Shown in pieces: positions 42,942 through 51,368 of a stretch of 64,000 bases of DNA. Positions within the stretch are counted from its first letter, which is position 1. Every line of letters starts with the position of its first letter. The stretch spans positions 3,038,001-3,102,000 of the forward strand of contig NZ_AP026763.1 of NCBI RefSeq assembly GCF_026000435.1. The letters run 5' to 3'. The position numbers and the translations under genes were made by a program. This stretch comes from Vibrio sp. STUT-A11 (GTDB lineage Bacteria; Pseudomonadota; Gammaproteobacteria; Enterobacterales; Vibrionaceae). The notes under the pieces were generated by a model. That model saw only the letters and a program-made list of their open reading frames with translations. It did not search any database and was not told the origin of the DNA.

Positions 42942-44108
42942 TTAGTCGTTACCAAACAAGTCGCGAGTATAAACCTTCTCTGCGACATCACTGATTTCAT
43001 CTACCATACGGTTAGATACAATCACATCACAAGCCGACTTAAATTGCTCCAAATCGGAAAGAACCAGCGAGTTGAAAAACGTATTCTCTTTCAGTACTGG
43101 CTCATAAACTACCACCTCAATGCCTTTCGCTTTCAAACGCTTCATAACCCCTTGAATCGAAGATGCACGGAAATTATCCGATCCCGCTTTCATTACAAGG
43201 CGATAAATACCGACACGTTGAGGGTTACGCCTTATAATAGAATCCGCGATAAAATCCTTACGGGTGGTATTCGCATCAACAATCGCGCCAATAATATTGT
43301 TTGGTACTTCCGCGTAATTAGCGCGCAGTTGCTTAGTATCTTTGGGTAGACAATAGCCGCCGTAGCCAAACGATGGATTGTTATAGTGGTTGCCAATACG
43401 CGGGTCTAAACTCACCCCTTCAATAATTTGGCGGGCATTCAAGCCGTGAGTTTCAGCATAGGAATCTAACTCATTGAAATAAGCCACACGTAACGCCAGG
43501 TAGGTATTAGAAAACAGCTTAACCGCTTCAGCTTCAGTTGAATCCGTGAAAAGAACTTCGATATTTTCCTTCACTGCCCCTTCAACTAATAAATCGGCGA
43601 ACACCTTAGCACGTTCACTTCTTTCACCTACGATAATACGAGAAGGATGAAGGTTGTCATATAGCGCTCGGCCTTCACGTAAAAACTCCGGAGAGAACAT
43701 CAGATTTTCACAACCCAACTCCTCTTTGATACGAGCCGTGTAACCGACCGGAACCGTCGATTTAATCACCATCAAAGCATCTGGATTAATTTCCATCACA
43801 TCTTTAATCACTGACTCTACTGACGAGGTATTAAAGTAGTTGGTTTTTACGTCATAATCGGTCGGCGTTGCAATCACGACAAAATCCGCATTTTTATACG
43901 CGAGCTCTTTATCCAAAGTAGCGTAAAAGTTAAGCTGCTTATTCGCCAAAAAGTCTTCAATCTCAACATCTACAATCGGGGATATCTTGTCGTTTAATAG
44001 CTGTACTTTTTCTTGAATAACATCTAAAGCAACCACTTCATGATGCTGCGCGAGTAACATCGCGTTTGATAAGCCTACGTAGCCTGTACCGGCAATAGCA
44101 ATTTTCAT
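42942..44108 (-). CDS. ugd: UDP-glucose 6-dehydrogenase, copy 2
   Basis: A second 388-residue UDP-glucose dehydrogenase, full length and with all motifs (GTGYVGLSNAMLLAQHHE, GYGGYCLPKDTKQL, STVPVGYTARIKEE). Differences from copy 1 are spread across the protein and mostly conservative, so both copies look functional. It is the last intact gene of the minus-strand polysaccharide block and is followed by the galU remnant. The 303-bp gap upstream, to the glycosyltransferase at 44412, holds one 9-bp inverted repeat and no gene. Confidence 0.94.
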   Translation of the reverse strand: MKIAIAGTGYVGLSNAMLLAQHHEVVALDVIQEKVQLLNDKISPIVDVEIEDFLANKQLNFYATLDKELAYKNADFVVIATPTDYDVKTNYFNTSSVESVIKDVMEINPDALMVIKSTVPVGYTARIKEELGCENLMFSPEFLREGRALYDNLHPSRIIVGERSERAKVFADLLVEGAVKENIEVLFTDSTEAEAVKLFSNTYLALRVAYFNELDSYAETHGLNARQIIEGVSLDPRIGNHYNNPSFGYGGYCLPKDTKQLRANYAEVPNNIIGAIVDANTTRKDFIADSIIRRNPQRVGIYRLVMKAGSDNFRASSIQGVMKRLKAKGIEVVVYEPVLKENTFFNSLVLSDLEQFKSACDVIVSNRMVDEISDVAEKVYTRDLFGND

Positions 44109-44295
44109 GTTTCCTAGTCCAAACCTGTTTAATTTTTATATGTTTTTTATACGATATGTATGAGATTCTCGTAATACCAACGAGATAGCGTTTTTTGAGC
44201 CATGATTACAATGACGCTCTTAAATTGACAATAAATGATGATTAGTTTCCTGCAATGCCAGAAACTAATCACTGAATAGAAGACAACCTTAGAAA

Positions 44296-44327
44296 AGTGT
44301 CTCAAAATTGTCTTACGCTGAGACACT
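44296..44327 (-). other. Inverted repeat, possible weak terminator
   Basis: AGTGTCTCA and TGAGACACT are a perfect 9-bp inverted repeat with a 14-base loop, followed on the minus strand by TTTTC. It sits in the gap after the glycosyltransferase at 44412-45548 and could end or attenuate that transcript, or be a protein-binding site. Confidence 0.5.
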
Positions 44328-44411
44328 ATGACGACTAATTACCTGTTTATTTGAAACAAAAATGATCACAAGGAGTATTCCCAATAGTGTCGTGGCGCTA
44401 TCTTTTTTCAT

Positions 44412-45548
44412 CTACAAAAATACATACTCTTTATCGACCAAACATTCTTTGACCGCATTAAGATATTTATTAATCACTAACTGTTCATCAAACTCACGTT
44501 CAATCTTCAAGCGACTTTGACGCCCCATATCTAAACGTTGCTCATGAGTCAACTGAATCATTAATTCTAATTTTTCAGCCAAGCTCTCTGTACTGCGTAA
44601 CTCACACAGGTAACCGTTTATGCCATCATCAACAGTTTCTCGGCAACCAACATTATCGGTAGTTACAATAGGTTTTCCCATCGCGCCAGCTTCAAGCAAC
44701 GACTTAGGAACGCCTTCGCGATAGAAAGATGGTAATACCATACAATCAACTTTCGCGATATCCTCTTCAACGCTATCAGATACGCCAAGGTAATTCACAA
44801 TACCCTCATCAACCCATGCTTGCATTTCAGATTCGGTGACAGCTGACGGATTATTTACTCCAACAAAACCGAGTAGTTGAAACTCAACACCGTCGCCATA
44901 CTTAGCTTTAAGTGTTCTAGCCGCGTCTACGTAATGCCCAATACCTTTGTCGTAGAGCATACGAGCAATTAATAAAAATCGGATAACGCCATCATCGGCA
45001 GCTGGTTGAAGAGTAAAACGAGTTAAATCGACACCAGAGCCTGGTAACCTATCGGTAATCGAAACATCTGCAAGTTTGTTATCTAAGAAGAGCATCCTAT
45101 CGTCTTCATTTTGGAAAAAGATCTTATCGGCTTTACGTTGACTAACTTTGTAGAGACAACGAGCTAATTTGGCGGTAATAGATTCATTAATAAAAACCAT
45201 ACCCAAACCAGCAATATTGTTAATCACCTTTGCTTTGCAAAGCTTGGAAGCCAATGTGCTATAGATATTATTCTTAGGCGTAAAATTAAGAACTACTGAA
45301 GGTTTAACTTTTGAATAAATCTTAAAAAAACTGATAAAGGTTTTAATATCCTTAATTGGACTAGTACCACCTTGATCTATATCTACATGAATAAATTTGC
45401 AACCCAATTCAGATAATTTTCTTGAATACTCATCTTTGGGAGCAATTGCAACGACATGATAACCTTGATTCATTAACGATATAATAGTATTCTTTCGAAA
45501 ATTATAAAGGTACCAGCTAGTGTTAGATGTAATAGCTATTATAGACAT
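44412..45548 (-). CDS. Glycosyltransferase family 4 (GT-B)
   Basis: Predicted cytosolic-face glycosyltransferase of 378 residues for the repeat unit. The N-terminal acceptor domain has LNFTPKNNIYSTLASKLCKA (about 96-115). The C-terminal donor domain has FLLIARMLYDKGIGHYVDAA and the E-x7-E pattern in REGVPKSLLEAGAMGKPIVT. It resembles the PglA/WbuB-like group that acts on undecaprenyl-linked HexNAc; the sugar is unknown. Composition is closer to the host genome than that of the next genes upstream. It follows a roughly 200-bp A/T-rich gap with no gene. Confidence 0.85.
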   Translation of the reverse strand: MSIIAITSNTSWYLYNFRKNTIISLMNQGYHVVAIAPKDEYSRKLSELGCKFIHVDIDQGGTSPIKDIKTFISFFKIYSKVKPSVVLNFTPKNNIYSTLASKLCKAKVINNIAGLGMVFINESITAKLARCLYKVSQRKADKIFFQNEDDRMLFLDNKLADVSITDRLPGSGVDLTRFTLQPAADDGVIRFLLIARMLYDKGIGHYVDAARTLKAKYGDGVEFQLLGFVGVNNPSAVTESEMQAWVDEGIVNYLGVSDSVEEDIAKVDCMVLPSFYREGVPKSLLEAGAMGKPIVTTDNVGCRETVDDGINGYLCELRSTESLAEKLELMIQLTHEQRLDMGRQSRLKIEREFDEQLVINKYLNAVKECLVDKEYVFL

Positions 45549-45752
45549 TTAATCTTTCATTTATTTTAAAATTATCAACTTAAACATACAAGAACTGCAT
45601 GCCTCATTAACAGATTGTTTCTCGAAAATTATAAATAATAATTTGGTAGTGAATTATGTATCAAATCAATTAGACAATTGCACCATATAGAAAAATCCAC
45701 GATTATTAATATCAAGATAATATTTTATCACTGTAAAAATAACTCACTAAAA

Positions 45753-46631
45753 CTAATTATATTCTTCCCAGTATCTACCTAACATGAAATCAACATCTTT
45801 CGTTGAAGTTGGCTCCCAACCGCTACCATGACAAAAGGTAATTTCACCGAAAAACACGTTTCCATCAACATTGTACATATCCACTCTTGAGTACTTGAAT
45901 TTAGAAGCAATAATACTAGCTTTATAAACCAAATCGCTGAAGTTTTCAGGGAAAATATAATTTTCGGAGACCTCATCATACTTAGGTTGAATATTAAAGT
46001 TAAGTTTTTTTCCATCAACATCAAATAAAGACCGCTTATGATTACCGAACCTATCTTCGTCTATTTGAATAATTATTTCTTGTCTTTTACCATTAAATAT
46101 ATGTAATTTATAATCAGAAGGAAATCTACCATCATTATGACGTAAAAGATGCTCTACTATGATAACTGGTTTTTCGATATCATAAAAAGCCTCATCAATC
46201 TTTTCCCCTATTTTAATGTTAAGATATCTATTAAATCTATTGCAAATCGAAACAATATCAATGTTAGATTTATCTTCTATAATTAAAACGTTCTCTCCAC
46301 CGCCACCATTACTTGTTTTTATAACAAAAGAATTAGGGAAATCATTAAAGTGTGACGGTTCGATCTTTTCGTATACACCGATTAATGGGATCAAATACTC
46401 CTCCCCAATTTCGCGTGAAATTTCACTCCTAACAGTGTACTTATCTACGTAACGAGAGAATTTAAAGGGGCTATCATTGAGTTTACGATATTGAATTTTT
46501 TCGTTCCAAGTTCTAGGATGGCGCAAATTAGGCCAATAGCCATGAGTCAATATAAATCTAACTTTTATATACAAACGTTTTCCTAAGGTTAATCTAAGGA
46601 AATCACGAACTAAGTTTTTTACTTTTTTCAC
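45753..46631 (-). CDS. TupA-like ATP-grasp protein
   Basis: A 292-residue protein of the ATPgrasp_TupA type, often found in capsule clusters. HGYWPNLRHPRTWNEKIQYR (about 31-50) is the typical start. NSFVIKTSNGGGGENVLIIE is the ATP-binding loop, EHLLRHNDGRFPSDYKLHIF is the central motif, and EITFCHGSGWEPTS lies near the end. It probably ligates an amino acid or similar group to a sugar, or makes a linkage in teichuronopeptide-like polymers; substrate unknown. An ATG at 46670 overlaps the upstream gene, but the GTG at 46631 has GGAGGT just ahead, so I choose the GTG. Strongly AT-rich. Confidence 0.8.
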   Translation of the reverse strand: MKKVKNLVRDFLRLTLGKRLYIKVRFILTHGYWPNLRHPRTWNEKIQYRKLNDSPFKFSRYVDKYTVRSEISREIGEEYLIPLIGVYEKIEPSHFNDFPNSFVIKTSNGGGGENVLIIEDKSNIDIVSICNRFNRYLNIKIGEKIDEAFYDIEKPVIIVEHLLRHNDGRFPSDYKLHIFNGKRQEIIIQIDEDRFGNHKRSLFDVDGKKLNFNIQPKYDEVSENYIFPENFSDLVYKASIIASKFKYSRVDMYNVDGNVFFGEITFCHGSGWEPTSTKDVDFMLGRYWEEYN

Positions 46632-46632
46632 G

Positions 46633-47181
46633 TTACCTCCATAAATATTTATTATGGATAAATTTGTCATGCTTTTCTGACTTTAGACCTATTTTTTTTG
46701 CCGGACAACCAGCAAACACTTCATTTTCTAAAATATTCTTCGTAACAACAGAACCTGCTCCAACCACTGCACCTGATCCAATAGACACATTTTCAACAAT
46801 ACATACATTGGGGCCAACATATACACAGTCACCAATTGTAGCGGCATTACCTATATTACTGCCTATAGTAGTAAACTGAGATAAATTACAGTTATTTCCA
46901 ATTTTTACACTTGAACTGAGAATTAGACTAGTCCCATGTCCTATATATAAACCGTAGCCAATATTTGCAGATATAGGTATTTGAATAGAATATTTACGCG
47001 ATAGCCAAAAGTGCATTAATTTCGCATACATTCTAACAACATAAAAGTTTGACTTACATAGCCTAAACCAAAACATATACTTAAATGATCTACTTTTAAA
47101 ATAATACTTTAAAAGTGACATACATGTTTTTTTTCCAGAGTACCTATATAAATCACTTAAAATAAATTCAGTGGTTTTCAT
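46633..47181 (-). CDS. Hexapeptide-repeat acetyltransferase, CysE/Wzb-type left-handed beta-helix
   Basis: A 182-residue O- or N-acetyltransferase of the serine-acetyltransferase-like group found in polysaccharide clusters. A helical N-terminus (residues 1-65) is followed by the beta-helix with repeated I/V-G-x-x-x-x units: IPISANIGYGLYIGHGTSLI, then VKIGNNCNLSQFTTIG and IGDCVYVGPNVCIVENVSIG. The end AGCPAKKIG is the usual cap. It probably acetylates a sugar of the repeat unit. It overlaps the upstream glycosyltransferase gene by 14 bases, which indicates coupled translation. Confidence 0.85.
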   Translation of the reverse strand: MKTTEFILSDLYRYSGKKTCMSLLKYYFKSRSFKYMFWFRLCKSNFYVVRMYAKLMHFWLSRKYSIQIPISANIGYGLYIGHGTSLILSSSVKIGNNCNLSQFTTIGSNIGNAATIGDCVYVGPNVCIVENVSIGSGAVVGAGSVVTKNILENEVFAGCPAKKIGLKSEKHDKFIHNKYLWR

Positions 47182-48265
47182 TTATAACCTTTTCATAAGC
47201 ACTAATATGATTTTTTGCACAATGGTTTATTGAAAGTTTTGATAGATGGTCTTTATACGAATCTGAATCATATGAGTATTTAACTTCGCCCAAAATAAAC
47301 TTCGACATCGCTCTAACAAGTTCGTCGCGAGAATTGTTAGTAATAAGCTGACCATATTTACCATCAGATATTATTTCGTTATTAGCCCCAACATCAGAAG
47401 CTATTATAGCAGTCTTAGAAACAAGAGCTTCTATCAGGGCAATAGAAAACCCTTCATATTTTGAGGGAAGTAAGAAAACATCGCTAAAAGATAACACGTT
47501 GGGAATATCTTTCCTAACACCATGGAAAATAAAATAGTCGTTTAGACCCAATCTCGAGATTTTAGCTTCTATAAGACTTCTTAGCGGACCGTCTCCAACT
47601 ATGTTGACTAAAAATTTATAGTCTTTATCAGTATTTACCAGTTCATAAACAGCATCGACTATAAGGTCATGGTTTTTTTGATCTGTTAACCTGGAGATAG
47701 TAGTAAAATTAGTCATTTTATTAATGGACTTTGGTTTTGATAAATTAAACCTATCCATTCTTATACCATTGACAATTTTTAAAATTTTACTACTGGGTAA
47801 AGTATTCCCCATCGACAAAGTAGCTTCATCACAAATTGAAATATATTTATTAATGCTATTCCTAATAAAGTATTGATGGAGGTATGGATGTTTTAACCTA
47901 TTGATATGTTGGGTAAATACATGATTTCGACCACGCCAAAATGTTGATAAGTAAAGAGTCCAAATCAACAAATGCGAATGAACAATATCGGGATCAAGAC
48001 TTTTAATTATCTTATGTAGCTTATATAAAACATGAAATGGCCTTTTACGTGAATACCTACCAACATGGATTACTCTGACACCATTGTCGTTCAATTCTCG
48101 TATTAAACTTTGTTCGTAAGCAACATCTTTACCTACATCTACAGCAAAGTCCAGTGCGAGTATAACTACTTCGTGACCTTCTTTGTGCAATTCAATACTT
48201 AAATCTGCAACGAATTTTTCTGCTCCACCAATGCCAAAAGAGGAGACTAGTTGTAATATTTTCAT
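47168..48265 (-). CDS. Glycosyltransferase family 4, second
   Basis: Predicted GT-B glycosyltransferase of 365 residues. The start MKILQLVSSFGIGGAEKFVA is the typical GT4 glycine-rich N-terminus. The donor domain contains NFTTISRLTDQKNHDLIVDA, LVNIVGDGPLRSLIEAKI and the E-x7-E helix SKYEGFSIALIEALVSKTAI. The sugar is unknown. It overlaps the acetyltransferase gene by 14 bases and follows the next glycosyltransferase by 15 bp, so it belongs to one tightly packed AT-rich operon. Confidence 0.87.
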   Translation of the reverse strand: MKILQLVSSFGIGGAEKFVADLSIELHKEGHEVVILALDFAVDVGKDVAYEQSLIRELNDNGVRVIHVGRYSRKRPFHVLYKLHKIIKSLDPDIVHSHLLIWTLYLSTFWRGRNHVFTQHINRLKHPYLHQYFIRNSINKYISICDEATLSMGNTLPSSKILKIVNGIRMDRFNLSKPKSINKMTNFTTISRLTDQKNHDLIVDAVYELVNTDKDYKFLVNIVGDGPLRSLIEAKISRLGLNDYFIFHGVRKDIPNVLSFSDVFLLPSKYEGFSIALIEALVSKTAIIASDVGANNEIISDGKYGQLITNNSRDELVRAMSKFILGEVKYSYDSDSYKDHLSKLSINHCAKNHISAYEKVINENH

Positions 48266-48280
48266 AAAACTTTCTTAACT

Positions 48281-49363
48281 TTACAAGACAATTTTTATTT
48301 TGTTTACCATTTCTTCAACGGAAAATTTTTCGTTTGCATATTTCGATATATCTTCACGGTCAAGTGAAAGGCAAGTTGAAATAGCTTTCTCAACATCATA
48401 TTGAGTTGAAGATGTAGATATAAGTTGGCCAGTTATATTATGGGCAATTGACTCTTTTGTCCCATATTTATCATAACCTAAAGATGGAAGCCCACTAACT
48501 GAAGCTTCCATATATACTAGAGGATGTGCTTCTTTAAAATTAGAAAGAAGCCAAAATACATCACAATGCGAATATATAACTGGTAAATTTTCTCTTTTTA
48601 TAGCTCCTAAGAAAATTACGCTATTAGATAAGTTACGTTCACTAACTTCTTTCTTAAACTCATCTAGATAATCACCAGTCCCAAGAACTAGCCAAATATA
48701 TTTATCTTTTTCAAATTCTTGAAAAAAATTTAATTTATCTAAATAGCCTTTACCCTTAACTATACGGCTAGCTGATACTAAAACAATTTTGTTATTTTTA
48801 TTAAAATCAACGAGCGCAGGAGGAATAGATAAATCACCTAAGGAATTTTTAATATTAACACCATTATTGATGACAGAAGATTTTCTATTTATCCAATCAA
48901 AACCAGTAATATCTAAAAACTGCTCTTTTATATACTCGCTTACAAAAACGACATGCTTACATTTTAATATTAAAAGATAATAGAGTTGGTATAAGAATCT
49001 ATTTGATTTACCTTTATCAAGGTAATCTTTAGCTTCTTCACCATGAATATAAACAACTGACTTACCTATTATCTCTTTGCTAAACGTCAAAGCTGCAGAC
49101 AAATGAGATCGAGTATCATTTAAGATAAATGTATCAACTCTATCCCTAAGAGAATACAACTTGGCGGAATATTGTAGAGGCCTTACTACTTTTTTAGTAT
49201 TTACTTTTATAATATTATCATCGTCCATACTGCAGGCAACAGAAGTAAGCAAAGTGAAATTATCATCTTTTTTCATAACATTATATATTTCACTAGCAAC
49301 GACCCCGGCACCACCAAGCGATGGAGGAAACTCATGACTGACTAAGCATACTTTCATTTTCAT
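48281..49363 (-). CDS. Glycosyltransferase family 4, third
   Basis: GT-B glycosyltransferase of 360 residues. MKVCLVSHEFPPSLGGAGVV is the N-terminal signature. The donor half has KIVLVSASRIVKGKGYLDKL, YIWLVLGTGDYLDEFKKE and the conserved helix FKEAHPLVYMEASVSGLPSL, where the usual first Glu is at the KEAH position. Its start overlaps the polymerase gene by four bases (ATGA). AT-rich like its neighbours, so probably acquired with them. The sugar is unknown. Confidence 0.86.
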   Translation of the reverse strand: MKMKVCLVSHEFPPSLGGAGVVASEIYNVMKKDDNFTLLTSVACSMDDDNIIKVNTKKVVRPLQYSAKLYSLRDRVDTFILNDTRSHLSAALTFSKEIIGKSVVYIHGEEAKDYLDKGKSNRFLYQLYYLLILKCKHVVFVSEYIKEQFLDITGFDWINRKSSVINNGVNIKNSLGDLSIPPALVDFNKNNKIVLVSASRIVKGKGYLDKLNFFQEFEKDKYIWLVLGTGDYLDEFKKEVSERNLSNSVIFLGAIKRENLPVIYSHCDVFWLLSNFKEAHPLVYMEASVSGLPSLGYDKYGTKESIAHNITGQLISTSSTQYDVEKAISTCLSLDREDISKYANEKFSVEEMVNKIKIVL

Positions 49364-50538
49364 TCGATCCGAATTAAGTTTTGAATTTCCACTTCTGGAA
49401 TAAAAAATATATTAATAGCTGGTTTAATTGATATGAGATATGACTCATAAAAAACATATCGGTAAGTATAGAAACTATATAATGTAGTTAAAAAACCACA
49501 AATAATAACAATTGCTTTGAATTTATTTATATGCCTATCTTTGCTTTGTGAAGATTCTAATATGACAAAAGGTAAGATTATTGTAGTCATAACTTGATAT
49601 CTTCCAGATATAGTTCCAAAATCCCACAACCATAGTGAAAATATAACCATCAAAGCAAAAAATTTTTGTATTTGAGTAGAGTTGATATAATATAATGAAT
49701 AAACAACACAGCAATAGAACAATGACGACTTTACTGTTACGTTAGCTAAAGTTGCAGTAAAGGAATGACTTACATCTTTTCCCCACTCTTCACCTATAAT
49801 ATACGTTGTATGTATATAAGTGCTTATTTCAGAAGGTAGTATTGAAACGAATGAATCAACAAGAAGTGAGACCCCCCCAAAAGAAATAGGTATAGGCGTT
49901 AGAATTATCAAAGTCTTTATAAGGCTACTATTAAGTTTAAAATTACTTAATAGAAATAAAAATATAGGAGCTAAAACAAAGGAATGAAAAAAAGATGCTA
50001 TACAGAATACTATTAGTGACGTAGTTCTACTTTTACTGTCTATAGCTAGCCCAAATATAAATATAGATATTGCAACGCCACTTCTAATCCCATTGGCTGC
50101 ACTCATAAATGGAAACGCAAAAAATATTAATAACACATAATATAAAACTTCTTTTTGAGATAGCTGGATATTTTCCGTAAATACTTTAAAACTATAAAGT
50201 AGAAAGTAGTATGCTAAAAATGTTGGCATAAATGGAATAAACTCTTTACCTATCCCAAACATACTTAATAACTTGACATAATACTTCACAAGTAAATTAA
50301 AATGATACAGACTGAAAATATCAAATATATTTACATTCGCTAACCTTTCGTAAGATTCATAATACCTAACTAGATCCATCTCAAATACAGGCACTACACC
50401 AATTGAAATAATTGCTGCACTCAAACTTAATAATAAAATCGATGATTTTCTTCTCAAATCTAAGGTAATCAGTGTACTGAATACAGAGATCAAAGGGTTA
50501 AAGATAAAAAGAATATAATTAATAGCTATCTTATACAT
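49360..50538 (-). CDS. EpsG/Wzy-type polysaccharide polymerase, first
   Basis: A 392-residue membrane protein with roughly ten helices and a long periplasmic loop. PVFEMDLVRYYESYERL near residues 50-66 is the EpsG-family DxxxYY-type motif. SAANGIRSGVAISIFIFGLA with the NxxR motif follows, and FFHSFVLAPIFLFLLS carries the conserved His. These proteins polymerise flipped repeat units in Wzx/Wzy systems. A flippase (52757-54028) is in the same operon. It overlaps the genes on both sides by 4 and 13 bases. A second EpsG-like gene lies at 62520-63599. Confidence 0.82.
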   Translation of the reverse strand: MYKIAINYILFIFNPLISVFSTLITLDLRRKSSILLLSLSAAIISIGVVPVFEMDLVRYYESYERLANVNIFDIFSLYHFNLLVKYYVKLLSMFGIGKEFIPFMPTFLAYYFLLYSFKVFTENIQLSQKEVLYYVLLIFFAFPFMSAANGIRSGVAISIFIFGLAIDSKSRTTSLIVFCIASFFHSFVLAPIFLFLLSNFKLNSSLIKTLIILTPIPISFGGVSLLVDSFVSILPSEISTYIHTTYIIGEEWGKDVSHSFTATLANVTVKSSLFYCCVVYSLYYINSTQIQKFFALMVIFSLWLWDFGTISGRYQVMTTIILPFVILESSQSKDRHINKFKAIVIICGFLTTLYSFYTYRYVFYESYLISIKPAINIFFIPEVEIQNLIRIE

Positions 50539-51368
50539 AACGAATTGACAATCAGTCTTTTTGATATTTTAAAAAAGCAAGATATTGTAGGGTATAAAAC
50601 AAAGTCATTCAGTGAATACTCTTTATCACTATTAACTTTGATATTAAATTTGTGGTTTATTCTTTGATTCTTTGACATCTTATCATCATGTTTGTCTATA
50701 AACATGTTGATAGCTAAATTTCTTCGGTTACTATTAGTAATTCTTGGTAATGTATGATCGACGTGAACAATATATAAATAATCTTTTAATTTATATGCCT
50801 CTCCATACTTTTCCAATAACCTTACCCACATATCATAATCTTGTAAAGCGGGAAATCCAACATCGAAACCATCAAGTGACCTTAAATATGAAGTTTTAGT
50901 CAATACTTGATTCCCTATGTAATTTTTTGTTAATAGTGAATTGAGATTTATTACACCTGACTTATCTTTATATAGGCTTCTTTCACCAACTTCATCGATT
51001 AAATACACCGACGAACAAACACATGAAAAATTATTATCAACAAATTTCTTAAGTAACTTTTCTACTCTTTGAGAATGGAATTCATCATCATCATCTAAAC
51101 CAGTAATATATTTACCTTTAGCTTGGCTAATGGCTATATTCCTTGAATAGCACGCTCCCATCGATGTCTTATTTCTAAAATACCTTACATTATTATAAGT
51201 CCTAACACACATATCTAAGAAATCATTAGTGTCATCTGAAGATGCATCATCTACAATTATAATGTCCAGCTCTTTATGTGTCTGATTTAAAACCGACAAT
51301 AATGCTCTCTCAAGTAATTTTCGTCTATTTTTCGTAGTAATATAGACCGTAACTAATTTATCTTCCAT
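50526..51368 (-). CDS. Glycosyltransferase family 2
   Basis: GT-A fold transferase of 280 residues. VTVYITTKNRRKLLERALLS and LDIIIVDDASSDDTNDFLD form the nucleotide-binding start. ISQAKGKYITGLDDDDEFHS is the DxD metal-binding motif, with four Asp in a row. FPALQDYDMWVRLLEKYGEA is the acceptor-side motif with QDYDMW. It overlaps the polymerase gene by 13 bases and the DUF2264 gene by 11 bases, in one AT-rich operon. Sugar and linkage unknown. Confidence 0.88.
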   Translation of the reverse strand: MEDKLVTVYITTKNRRKLLERALLSVLNQTHKELDIIIVDDASSDDTNDFLDMCVRTYNNVRYFRNKTSMGACYSRNIAISQAKGKYITGLDDDDEFHSQRVEKLLKKFVDNNFSCVCSSVYLIDEVGERSLYKDKSGVINLNSLLTKNYIGNQVLTKTSYLRSLDGFDVGFPALQDYDMWVRLLEKYGEAYKLKDYLYIVHVDHTLPRITNSNRRNLAINMFIDKHDDKMSKNQRINHKFNIKVNSDKEYSLNDFVLYPTISCFFKISKRLIVNSLCIR

